A stretch of 64,000 bases of DNA from Schizochytrium sp. TIO01. Its lineage: Eukaryota; Sar; Bigyra; Thraustochytrida; Thraustochytriidae. Positions within the stretch are counted from its first letter, which is position 1. Each line of letters opens with the position of its first letter. The position numbers were made by a program, and so were the translations under genes. The notes under the pieces are model-generated. The model did not search any database, had not been told where the DNA came from, and was given only the letters and a program-made list of their open reading frames with translations. This document shows, one piece after another, positions 48,338 through 57,469 of this stretch. Where the stretch lies: the NCBI GenBank assembly GCA_004764695.1, contig SMSO01000025.1, forward strand, positions 419,102 through 483,101, in the 5' to 3' direction.

Positions 48338-50649
48338 ATCGGTTGCTGTTGTGAAGCTTCACGTCTCTATCCAACCAAGCAACGCTCGTGGATCCCAAAG
48401 TACCCACGCGCCTCTATATACCAACGCGGCCACCAGCAACAGCACCAGCACCAGCAACAGCAGCAACAGCAGTGTCGGCCGTCCGACAAGAGCTGTAGCG
48501 ATCGGTAACTGCAAGCTTTCAGCATCTTCTCTGACGTGGCGAAATTCGTTTTTCAATTTATACGTCCTTATATTTTTACTCCACTTGTTCTAAATATACT
48601 TCACTTGTTCTATTATAAATACGACTTGTTCCAACATTATGTTCCATTATATCACGCCACAACATGCTATCCCACATTTCCGAAATATCTATTATAGGTA
48701 ATAAATAGGCTTCATAGTACGATACGTACTAAGAGAATCAGACTCTCTTACCGCCGCGTGAAAACTTTTATTGTTTACATTATTGTTATCTTTTCGATGA
48801 GGTTTACTGTGAGAGGTTGTAATGGCGTTGAAGGCAGCGACTTCAGATTAGAAAACAAGGGGACAGCAACAGAAAAAGCCGCCAGGAACCACCACATGGG
48901 CTGCAGATTAGTAATCGTAAAGAGGACGCCTTGAGATTTGAGTGATAAATTGAGGGATTTTTCTTAAGTAAGGGTTTAGGTTGCGACTCAACAATGTGAC
49001 CAACGAGGGATACAGAAATTTACACCAAATTTGTTTCGAAACTTATAACTGGTCCAAACCCAGTCCATCCCACGCTGGGTCCAAGAGACGTGTGTTGCAA
49101 TAGTGATGTTTATTGCATTACGACCCGGTCATAGACTGTCTATGCAGTGCTCTGGGTTGGTGTGATTCCAACACAAAAGCGGAAAAGCTGCTTTTGACAC
49201 TGCAGTGCCAAAAAAGTTCAAAGCTGTACGTTGCTGTCAATTTCTCACAGTTTGTTGAGAATTTGGTAGCATAAGCTATCTGTAACAATAGACGTAAAGA
49301 GCTGCTGTATAGGTATTCAAAAGCAGCTCCTCGTCAATCATCTTCAAATTGTTGGTCATTATCGTTGTGTAGATCCTGTCTAACAGAGCAGGTTCTCATA
49401 TATCAACCCTGAGGCTATGCTGCTCACAATGGTTCACCTCCTCAACTTGAGATGTTGGCCACCGCCTTGTATCACACAAATGAAGCAAACTTTGACCGAC
49501 TAAAATCCTTCCATCTCTTTACTTCTAATCTCATGAGCAATGTAGGATGGTTTTTGTATATCACTGTAGAGCACATTTGCGATCAATCGCCTCACTTCCA
49601 TAGCCGCAGCCATCTCTATTTTACTGTGCCTTTGCCTAGCCCTTTATATTGCATTTCTCCAACCCGGACGCCCCTCTTTCGAAGGTTTTAAGTAGGTGCC
49701 CAGGTAGTAATGTAAACTGCAAGTTCTTGCAATCTCGTGGTTCTTATTGTACACTCGATCATCATGAAAGCACCTCAAAGTTCTTGACATGCCTTCCTTG
49801 CGCACCATAATCGTCGCTGTGAACTTCACTATCTTCACACTCCGTTATGCGCACCCAATCGTCGTCAGCCGTTGTGCATTGCAATCGCCTCTTCCCAAGA
49901 ACTCTTCAGTAACGAGGCGTCCTTTCCAGGGAGGTTTTCGCTATCGTTACTGTTGGCTGTCTTGCATCGGTACCCTCGCCAGCCTGACGCAGAGACGTTC
50001 GAGGACAGCAAACTGCACGACACATGGAGTGGCATGTGAGGCGTTGAACGGCACTCGAAGTATTGGCAATTACTCCATTGCTCGCCAAACCTGAGTCTGT
50101 GCGATGAACTTTTCAATGACTGACGAACTGACTTAAGTTTGAGCTTGACTCGGACTGTTCATAATACCTGACTGTGGAATGGAGAATAAACCCATAAATT
50201 CTCCAAGAAATAGTCAACTATAATCAATTCTCTACTGTAGAGGATAACTAAAATTAAAACTGAGAGGAAATTGCGAATTACATGTAAGAAGGTAATAGAA
50301 AATCAAGCAAGCGGCCGCGCTCTGTCAATCCTCGATCCCCGGCCGGTGATCGGACCGCGGGCGCGCGGGCGCAGCTCGCCGTCCGCAGGCAGTAAGTCAA
50401 AGAGGCCTTTACGAGGTCACCTCTCACCTCTCCTCCCCCTCTTCGTGCTCTCCGCAGCTCCTTCGTCCTTTTCATCTGCCATTCGTCGCGATCGATTTGC
50501 CGACGACCACGCCTCCCTCTCTATCTCGTGCCCTTACGAAGCCTCAGCAGGAGGTCCGAGGTCCAGCTCTCCCCGCGCAGAACTTGCTCCAAACTCGATC
50601 TTCCCTCGGGGGGCTGTTTGCGAGAGGTCTTGTTGAAGAGTAGGGCACC
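48338..50649. other. Divergent intergenic region (GPR107-like / IDO)
   Basis: Leader of the GPR107-like gene includes a CAGCAACAG patch (48432-48472). The ACTTGTTC array follows. The right 400 bases are GC-rich and pyrimidine-rich and probably hold the IDO leader. A short frame at 49327 reads LLVNHLQIVGH, similar to one at 14558. No gene seen. Confidence 0.5.
48583..48631 (-). promoter_or_regulatory. Three-copy GAACAAGT box array upstream of the GPR107-like gene
   Basis: On the plus strand ACTTGTTC occurs at 48583-48590, 48603-48610 and 48624-48631, a spacing of 20 and 21 bases. AT-rich spacers such as TAAATATA and TATTATAAATA lie between them. On the minus strand this reads GAACAAGT three times, about 245-295 bases upstream of the start codon. 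Two-turn helical phasing suggests bound factors, though a decayed tandem repeat is possible. Confidence 0.4.
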
Positions 50650-52416
50650 ATGGAGGACACAGAGGCACTTTGGGATCCATCGAAGGAGGGCTTCTTGCCC
50701 GCAACGCCCAATATCATATTCTTCTGCGAGGCGCTGCGACCCCATACTGAAGCCTACTCTGAGCTTCCATCGTTGGCCCGAGAGCGTTCAATCGCTCCTC
50801 GCCTCGAGGCACTCCCTGTCGTGGACGTAGTCTTCTCGTATGAGGCCTATTATGACCCGCTCTCGTGCGTACTGCTCACCAAAGCCGAAGAGTGCGAGTC
50901 GGTATTCTCTCTTTTTGCAATCCTTGCCAGTGCCTACGTTCACCAATCCAGGGTTGAGTTTGAGCGTGAGGATGAGCCAAGTCAAGATGGTGCGGAAAAG
51001 CAGAACTCGAACCAGAATCAGGATCAAAAGCAAAATGCGGCCCCGATCATCCTTCCAGCATGCATCAGTGTGCCCTTGAAGCAACTTGCAGAGCGTATTG
51101 GGCGTAAACCAATTTGGGACTATGCGGGATGTGTCCTGGCAAATTGGGTGCTGATTGATGAGTCAAAAGACGTGAGTTTGGAGAATATTCGTATTTTGCG
51201 AACCTTCACACGGACTCGTGCTGAAGAGTGGTTTTACATGGTGCATGGAGTGATTGAGTACCATGGAGGACTGGCCATCCGATCTGCAATTGCTATCAAT
51301 AATCTTATAACCACACCGCTCCGCCAGGATGAAGAGGTTGACGCAAAGCTTATTGCACGGATTGTCATGAACTTGAGGTATATTGGAGAGGCACTCAGCA
51401 ACATGAACACAAATCTCGGCAGGATGCGCGAAAACTGTCGCGAGGCAGACTTCTTCAACATTGTGCGCCCATGGTTGAGTGCGTGGCCCGCGCCTGGTGT
51501 TGTGTACAGCACAAAGGATTCCCACGATCTATCACCCGAAATGTACACTGGTGGATCTGGTGCACAGAGTTCAATCATGCCTTGCATTGACGCGCTTATG
51601 GGCGTCGGCCATGGTGCCGAAAAAGCCGGAAAGCTTTCAGAGGCTGCCGCCCAGCACCTTGCTGGCCGTGCCGAGTTTATGGCTGCGCTGAAAAGGTATA
51701 GGGCCTATATGCCACCGCCTCACCGTGATCTAATTTCCAAACTTGAGTCCTCGCCCAGCTTGCGTGACTACATTGCCGACTTGGAAAGTTTCCAGGCTGC
51801 TCTTTCTGAGAAGTCCCGCACTCCAAACCTACCATTGGCCGAGAGCGAGCAGCTTATTCGCCAATCCATTAATTTCGGGCAGAACGCTATGCACCTTAAG
51901 CGTGCATATAATGAGGCCATGGAGCAAGTTGTAAGTTTCCGCCTTAAACATGTTGGTGTAACTATTTCTTACATCACCAGCCAGGCAAAGCGTCGAGCGG
52001 AACGATTCAAGTCCTCAGGCAAGGCTGCAACGGGCGAAGCACTACTGAAAAAATCTTCTGAGGGAACTGGCGGTAGTAACTTCAAGTTTCACCTAACGCA
52101 GCATCTTAGAGATAGCCGAAGCTGCCTCTACGACTTGCCACGCTCTGTAGAACCTCCACCCGAGCCGCCTTCGTCGCACGTCCTTCCTGGGCTTGGCGCC
52201 TGGTTGCCTCGTGCGAGTCCTTTTGGTCGCTCCCCGAATCCTAGTATGTTCTCTCCGCTCCCATCTCCGGCTGTGGGTCGCCCAGCCGTGCAGCGATCTG
52301 TTGTTATGACCCCAGGGGGCGCCCTGCACACAACTACGACCACGACCACAACTACGACCACAACCACAACTACAACAACTAAAACCACCTCTCCATCATC
52401 ATCATCACTTCACTGA
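50650..52416 (+). CDS. IDO: Indoleamine 2,3-dioxygenase
   Basis: This haem enzyme opens the indole ring of tryptophan to give N-formylkynurenine, the first step of the kynurenine route. The 588-residue protein matches IDO along its length: YAGCVLANW (158-166), corresponding to human Tyr126/Cys129; ADFFNIVRPWLSAW (266-279), with F268 and R273 matching human Phe226 and Arg231; GGSGAQSS (301-308); RAYMPPPHRDLISKLESSPS (351-370); and SFRLKHVGVTISYI (429-442), where H434 is the expected proximal haem ligand. EGTGGSNF (471-478) matches the C-terminal GTGG loop. It is much longer than the usual roughly 400 residues because of a Gln/Asn/Glu-rich insert (about 102-131), an insert at about 371-415 and a Pro/Ser/Thr tail (485-588) ending in a near-uninterrupted threonine run. 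The start is well fixed: an in-frame TAG lies 9 bases upstream and the context is ACCATGG. No targeting signal is evident, so it is probably cytosolic. Confidence 0.93.
   Translation: MEDTEALWDPSKEGFLPATPNIIFFCEALRPHTEAYSELPSLARERSIAPRLEALPVVDVVFSYEAYYDPLSCVLLTKAEECESVFSLFAILASAYVHQSRVEFEREDEPSQDGAEKQNSNQNQDQKQNAAPIILPACISVPLKQLAERIGRKPIWDYAGCVLANWVLIDESKDVSLENIRILRTFTRTRAEEWFYMVHGVIEYHGGLAIRSAIAINNLITTPLRQDEEVDAKLIARIVMNLRYIGEALSNMNTNLGRMRENCREADFFNIVRPWLSAWPAPGVVYSTKDSHDLSPEMYTGGSGAQSSIMPCIDALMGVGHGAEKAGKLSEAAAQHLAGRAEFMAALKRYRAYMPPPHRDLISKLESSPSLRDYIADLESFQAALSEKSRTPNLPLAESEQLIRQSINFGQNAMHLKRAYNEAMEQVVSFRLKHVGVTISYITSQAKRRAERFKSSGKAATGEALLKKSSEGTGGSNFKFHLTQHLRDSRSCLYDLPRSVEPPPEPPSSHVLPGLGAWLPRASPFGRSPNPSMFSPLPSPAVGRPAVQRSVVMTPGGALHTTTTTTTTTTTTTTTTTKTTSPSSSSLH
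52329..52388 (+). repeat. Coding ACN trinucleotide repeat (polythreonine) in IDO
   Basis: A mixed run of ACA, ACT, ACG and ACC codons encodes an 18-threonine run, then Lys-Thr-Thr, near the IDO C-terminus. Mixed codons mean that it is not a pure microsatellite, so either slippage was followed by point change or threonine content is selected. Confidence 0.8.
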
Positions 52417-53572
52417 TAATTTGTGCCTTTGCCATTTAAATTGGGGAAGGCGGGCGCTAAGCGCTCTTGATTCTATGCACACATGCACATGCATAAGCAC
52501 CACCACTAGCGGGTGGATGTATGCATTGATTGACCCAGAACGTCGCTGCGAGATTAGTGATGCCCGTGCACGAGTTGCGTGCCTAGTATTGTTTGGATTT
52601 ATTACATTCATGGTATTCTTTGTCGCTTTGTTATTTGTTGTTATTAAACTCCTTTCCACATCTATTATGTGTCTTGCCTTTTTTTCTCCTCGCACCTGAA
52701 ATAATCATTACTTTGCACTGGGATCCAGAATAGCTTGTACTTAACTATCTAAATCAGCAAGTAATTGCTTACTAACTTCGCCAAGGCGTGTATTAATATT
52801 CCAAGAAAAAGACAAAAATGAAGTTGGTATCTTCGAGTGAAATAAAAAGGAAGTTCACGGTGGCGAGGGAGACAATATTGTCCTTTTTAATACCACGAAA
52901 TCAGATCCTATTGTCTCCACCTCCCAAGATTATTTTGACATGCTTTGCTTCATTCTAAATCATGGTAACGGAAATCTCAATCTAGGTAGTCATATACTGC
53001 AGCTCATTCCCAACCGAGTCAAGCGTATCAAAAACAAACTTGCATTCTTGAAACTTTGAACCCAGGTTCTTTTCTTATGGCCCCAATCTCATGCAAAAAG
53101 GGAAACAGCTTGGCGTGAAACCAGGTACTAGGTGATACTCCTACTGGCATGCACTTAGTGGCAGTAGACAAGTGGGAATCTGCGTAACAGAGCTTAATTG
53201 CTTCAATTCGGCAGTCCCATGAGGTGTTCTTGTGAGTCCCAACCCCATGCTTGCACACAGAAATCAATGTTGAATCCTGTCACCAACGGCGCTGCCAACT
53301 AACCTCCCCCGAACAGCAGATTACAGTTGTTAGTATGATCGGTATTCAATCTCAAGAACGATATCTTTCCCTTCTATTTTCACAGCTTCCGATATTCTGT
53401 CAATGCAAAATCTCTCCATACACTTCAGGAGGCACTGCACTGCCTACATCGCATTGCATTACAGTACATTATAATGTATATTACTTAGGTACCCAGGTAG
53501 TACGACGTACGTTCTCTAGCTAGATGACTACCACTAAATTCAATGCATTTACTCTATGAAAACCGGTCACCA

Positions 53573-53613
53573 CTGATCAATCATCGCTGATCAATCATCG
53601 CTGATCAATCATC
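53573..53613 (+). repeat. 14-bp tandem repeat CTGATCAATCATCG, three copies
   Basis: Copies start at 53573, 53587 and 53601; the first two are exact and the third differs at its last base. Each contains the palindrome TGATCA. It lies about 490 bases upstream of the sulfotransferase start, so it may be regulatory, but a simple minisatellite explains it equally well. Confidence 0.7.
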
Positions 53614-53988
53614 AGCTAAGCGAGTCGGCTACGAGATCTGTACCCCCTAAAACAAGACCATCCACTGGTTATAAGCCACTGCAAGCCGTCAATTGTCCAA
53701 ACAAATACCCTCGAAGCTTTCAGGACCTCCCAACCGCCCTGGAACACCTAACAGATAGCTCTCTCTATGTATTTGCTCATTCAAGTAAGCTCGCTCATAG
53801 CGATTTTCATGCACCCTTTTGATTGTTGTTTGTTGTTTTGCTTTTATTCATGGACAGCTAGGTAAAAGGTAGGTAGGCTCCTAGCACAGTTAACAGCAGA
53901 AATTAGGTGTGTTTATTCTAATGAGGTGCTACGATGACTAAAAATGAAAGAAAACTGATTACAAAAAGCTTTGTTTCATTGTTAGTTC

Positions 53989-53996
53989 TATAAGTA
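53989..53996 (+). promoter_or_regulatory. TATA-like element upstream of the sulfotransferase
   Basis: TATAAGTA lies 108 bases before the ATG at 54104, which would allow a 5' leader of about 80 bases. Support is only sequence and position. Confidence 0.25.
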
Positions 53997-54103
53997 ATCT
54001 CTTCGTTCGATTGGGCGCCAATCTCAAAAACGGTGCGCCGTCGAGGCGTCGATCTTGGCCCAGGTGCGGCCCAGTCGCGCTCTGACTTGCGCAGAATCTC
54101 AAC

Positions 54104-56500
54104 ATGCGGCGCATTGGCACTCACAGGGGCTCAGAAGAGCAGGCGGTCGCGCCAAAGTTGTCGCTTGCTGCAAATGGCGCGGCATCGCGGCATGGCAGTG
54201 CCAGATGGGGCTCGCAAAGGAGGCTCGTGACCGCTGCTGCGATTGTCTTTTGCTGCTTCGTGGCAGTACTGCTTCTCGTGTCTAGGGACGTCGGGACTAT
54301 GCAGCGAAAACAAGAGTTAGCTCTGCTAGATGTTGTCGAAACCTCCGTTGAAAGCGTGGAGCGTGAACTCAGCAGGGACCAGAACTCGAACTTGTTGGAT
54401 TCCAAGACTGACTCGAAAGTAGATACAACGAGCTCTGATGATTTGTCAAGTTTAAAGAATTCTGCGGTGCCTGCTAACGTTGATACTTGGAAAGGTGAGT
54501 CCGAGCTTACCCGTACAATGACCTTGCCGCTGAAGACACCACCTGAAAGTGGAACACGGAGTGCCAGTCACGAAGAAATCTCTGAAGGTGACACCACAAG
54601 CGAAAATGACATTACAAGTGGGGACTCTGCGAGTGATAATTTCTCTAATCGAGATGATGGCCGAAATGATGATCGTGAGGAGAGAAAAGAGGTAACACTC
54701 AGAGGTGGCGCTGAAAATGGAAAATCTGTCAGTCGTGGAGGCCAAGCGTACAGCAACAAGAGTGGCCGCCATCATCCGCAACAACAGCATCTACAGAAAC
54801 GTGACAAGTTTGAGCTACGTAAATACGGTAGTGATGATAAGCTAAGCTCCGGGAACGCAGTGGCAAAACGTGGCCAAAAGGGCTCAGTGCATCCCAGAAA
54901 GTCTTATATCGAGCTGCTAAAACGCGTATTTGCGGCTTCAGTGTGCTATGCAGACGCATTGGAGGGATCCCAACGCTTAGATCTTAAACAGATTTGTTGC
55001 GATGTGTCAGTGAAGCCCCCTTTTGATGATTCCAAGGAAACGGAGGAGGAGAAAGTCTCTATGTGCCTACCAGGACTTGTCGTCATGGGTGCGCAAAAGG
55101 GCGGAACCACCGCGCTGCACTCGTATCTTATGCTGCATCCACAACTCATCCCGCCACGAAAGAAGGAGCTCCATATTTTTGATATTGACCGAAATTTTCA
55201 GGCTTGGCCTGCCCAGCTAAAAACAGCCTTCATACGTTCCGCACCGTCAAAATCCTTACTTGGTAAACTAGCTACCAAGTCGACGTCATCCGTCACCCCG
55301 GGTATTGCCTTTGAATCAACCCCTTCATATATAGCTTCCACCTTAGCTTGTGAGCGTATGTCGACCTTCCTTTCCCCTTGGACAGTTTATGTTGTTATTT
55401 TGCGAGATCCTGTAAAACGATTGTGGTCTGAGTTCAACATGAAAGCTCGTCGTATGCAAAATCAAGACATGACATTGAGGAGTATCGTGGATAATGTTGA
55501 TCAACTTGATTCGTGTTTTATCAACAAACTAGAAGAAGGAGATGATAAGAGCGCATGGATCAACGCCTGTCGCGGAGATCTTCGTCGCGTACTCAAGGGT
55601 AGCTCCTCCAAAATCTCTCAGGTCATTCGCATCCTCTCCAAGCCAGATTATGCTCCCAAATTCTATGAACGCTGCCTCAAGGATGTGGAAGATATGACCT
55701 TTGAAGATTTGCGTGATTGCGCTCGTATAGAAGGTGTACTGCGCGAGAAGCTTCCGGATATCCGTGAAGATATCATAAATGAGCAAAAATTTCTCCAGCC
55801 CTGCATGCAAATCGCTGCAAATAACAAATTTGATGAGTCTCGGAATACAGTGAGCACAGATCTATGGAGCAACGCTGATGACTTATGCGATAAACGCTTG
55901 GAAGAGCAGTTTTGTGCTCACTGTAGCAAGAACCCTAAACCAGCAAAGTGCTGGCAAAGTTGTTGGGACAGCCGCTTCGAAGAAATATCCGCTGCTGCCT
56001 CAGAAATGGGCTGCCAACGCTTGACACGGAATAGTACCTACCCACCACGGAAAATTCGCACTAATTCTGCTTGCGCTGGAAAGCTTTGTTCTTGTTATCC
56101 TGCAGCTGCGAACATGGCTGATATCTCGAAGAACTTTTTATGGCGCGGTCTTTACTATCCGCAAGTTGAGCAATGTCTGCGCTATATTCCTCGTTCTCAA
56201 ATTATCTTCCTCGACAACGATGACTTGCGCCGCAACCCACAAGATGCTCTCCACCAGATTACACATAAGCTAGGCGTCTCTTCCCTACCTTATGGAGACA
56301 CTGGTTATACTTATAAAGATGCAGAGGAGGAATTTAACCGCAAATACCCAGAATTCGGAACGACAACAGGCTGGTCTGCTGAAGGTCTATCCTCTTTGCC
56401 GATGCCCGGAGATATTGAACTCATGCTTAGACAGTTCTATAGCAAACCAAACAAGTTGCTCTTCAAACTCATTGGACGGAACTTCGACCATTGGCTGTAA
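54104..56500 (+). CDS. PAPS-dependent sulfotransferase, type II membrane (heparan/carbohydrate sulfotransferase-like)
   Basis: This 798-residue enzyme would move sulfate from PAPS to a carbohydrate or protein in the Golgi lumen. It has a basic N-tail (1-40), a signal-anchor helix (41-60), a long polar stem rich in Ser/Asp/Glu/Lys (65-270) and then a sulfotransferase domain. The 5'-phosphosulfate loop is LVVMGAQKGGTTALHSY (325-341, K332). KKELHIFD (353-360) carries the probable catalytic Glu355, and FESTPSYI (403-410) resembles the family EK[ST]PxY element. The 3'-phosphate site is VYVVILRDPVKRLWSEF (428-444; R434 and S442). The C-terminal GLYYPQVEQCLRYI (682-695) and IIFLDNDDLRRNPQDAL (700-716) fit the family end. 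Between them is an unusual insert, about 455-670, rich in cysteine. An in-frame TGA lies 21 bases upstream, supporting the ATG at 54104. Family is secure; acceptor unknown. Confidence 0.92.
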   Translation: MRRIGTHRGSEEQAVAPKLSLAANGAASRHGSARWGSQRRLVTAAAIVFCCFVAVLLLVSRDVGTMQRKQELALLDVVETSVESVERELSRDQNSNLLDSKTDSKVDTTSSDDLSSLKNSAVPANVDTWKGESELTRTMTLPLKTPPESGTRSASHEEISEGDTTSENDITSGDSASDNFSNRDDGRNDDREERKEVTLRGGAENGKSVSRGGQAYSNKSGRHHPQQQHLQKRDKFELRKYGSDDKLSSGNAVAKRGQKGSVHPRKSYIELLKRVFAASVCYADALEGSQRLDLKQICCDVSVKPPFDDSKETEEEKVSMCLPGLVVMGAQKGGTTALHSYLMLHPQLIPPRKKELHIFDIDRNFQAWPAQLKTAFIRSAPSKSLLGKLATKSTSSVTPGIAFESTPSYIASTLACERMSTFLSPWTVYVVILRDPVKRLWSEFNMKARRMQNQDMTLRSIVDNVDQLDSCFINKLEEGDDKSAWINACRGDLRRVLKGSSSKISQVIRILSKPDYAPKFYERCLKDVEDMTFEDLRDCARIEGVLREKLPDIREDIINEQKFLQPCMQIAANNKFDESRNTVSTDLWSNADDLCDKRLEEQFCAHCSKNPKPAKCWQSCWDSRFEEISAAASEMGCQRLTRNSTYPPRKIRTNSACAGKLCSCYPAAANMADISKNFLWRGLYYPQVEQCLRYIPRSQIIFLDNDDLRRNPQDALHQITHKLGVSSLPYGDTGYTYKDAEEEFNRKYPEFGTTTGWSAEGLSSLPMPGDIELMLRQFYSKPNKLLFKLIGRNFDHWL

Positions 56501-57469
56501 ATTGATATCAGCCTTTGAAAACCCTGCCTACTTCCTTCCCCGTCATAAATGCAAGTGGGCCCTGTGTTTTTCCCCTGTTGGCTTTTTCTTTCTCTGTGTC
56601 TGCCTATTGTCGAGACTGAAAACTAATCTAGCGAATCGCTAGTTACTCTAAGAGACATTTGTTTTGCACCGACACGAGCACTAGTTGCTGTCTCTAGAAA
56701 CACATGATACACATTACGTGATTCACCTGACGCTAGTATAAGCGCGTCTGCTAACACATGAGGTCAGCGTAGTAGAATGTTTTGCTGTGTCTAGCCACAA
56801 CAAGTAATGACTTTTTTTATTTGTGTGTTTTAATTAGTAAGAAAACAAACAAACTTCTAATCGCATGCCCTTTTCCTCCTGTACATTTTATGGCTCCCGA
56901 TCCTGCATAGAGCCTCTTATTAACTTACAATGTGAATAACATACTGGTTGGTCCTGATCTGAGAAAATAAGCACCAAGTGAAGCGTCTGTGCATTCATGT
57001 TGAGAGACTCCTCGAAGCGAACCAACAACAAAAATTTAGGATACACATTTTTTTTTCAAATATACATTCCTACCATTTCTCAAATCTTTTAATACTGTAA
57101 GATTCACTAAGAAAGGAACTCCTCCTCCAAATTCGTTTACTTTGTTTTTTCTTCTGAAGCAAATGAACGGGAGAACAGAGTGAGTGAAATGGTAAATAGA
57201 TTCAAAGTGTTCAGCAAGTTTTGTAAAAAAGGTGATGCCTAGTACCCTAACAAGTGCAAAAATTCATGCATAGCACACAAGGATATGTAGCTGAAATTAA
57301 GAACAATCAAGGGAGATACACGACGTGAGAAACAGGATTTACCTTCTTTAAGCTAAAGAGCATGCACAAAGACAGGGTCTGTAGATACGAAAGTGATTAG
57401 CAGTTTGGCAGATTTTACGGGCATGCACAAAGGACACAATGTTGAAGCTCTTGTGAACGTTTGATTGCT
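56501..57469. other. Intergenic between two convergent genes
   Basis: Shared 3' space of the sulfotransferase and CYP51-b5 genes. AT-rich with no repeat array or gene. Confidence 0.5.

Larger units (their letters stand above)
52417..54103. other. Intergenic (IDO to sulfotransferase)
   Basis: No gene. AATAAA occurs near 52840, 425 bases past the IDO stop, too far to be a certain signal. The 14-bp repeat (53573) and a GTAG patch (53864-53876) precede the sulfotransferase. Confidence 0.5.
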
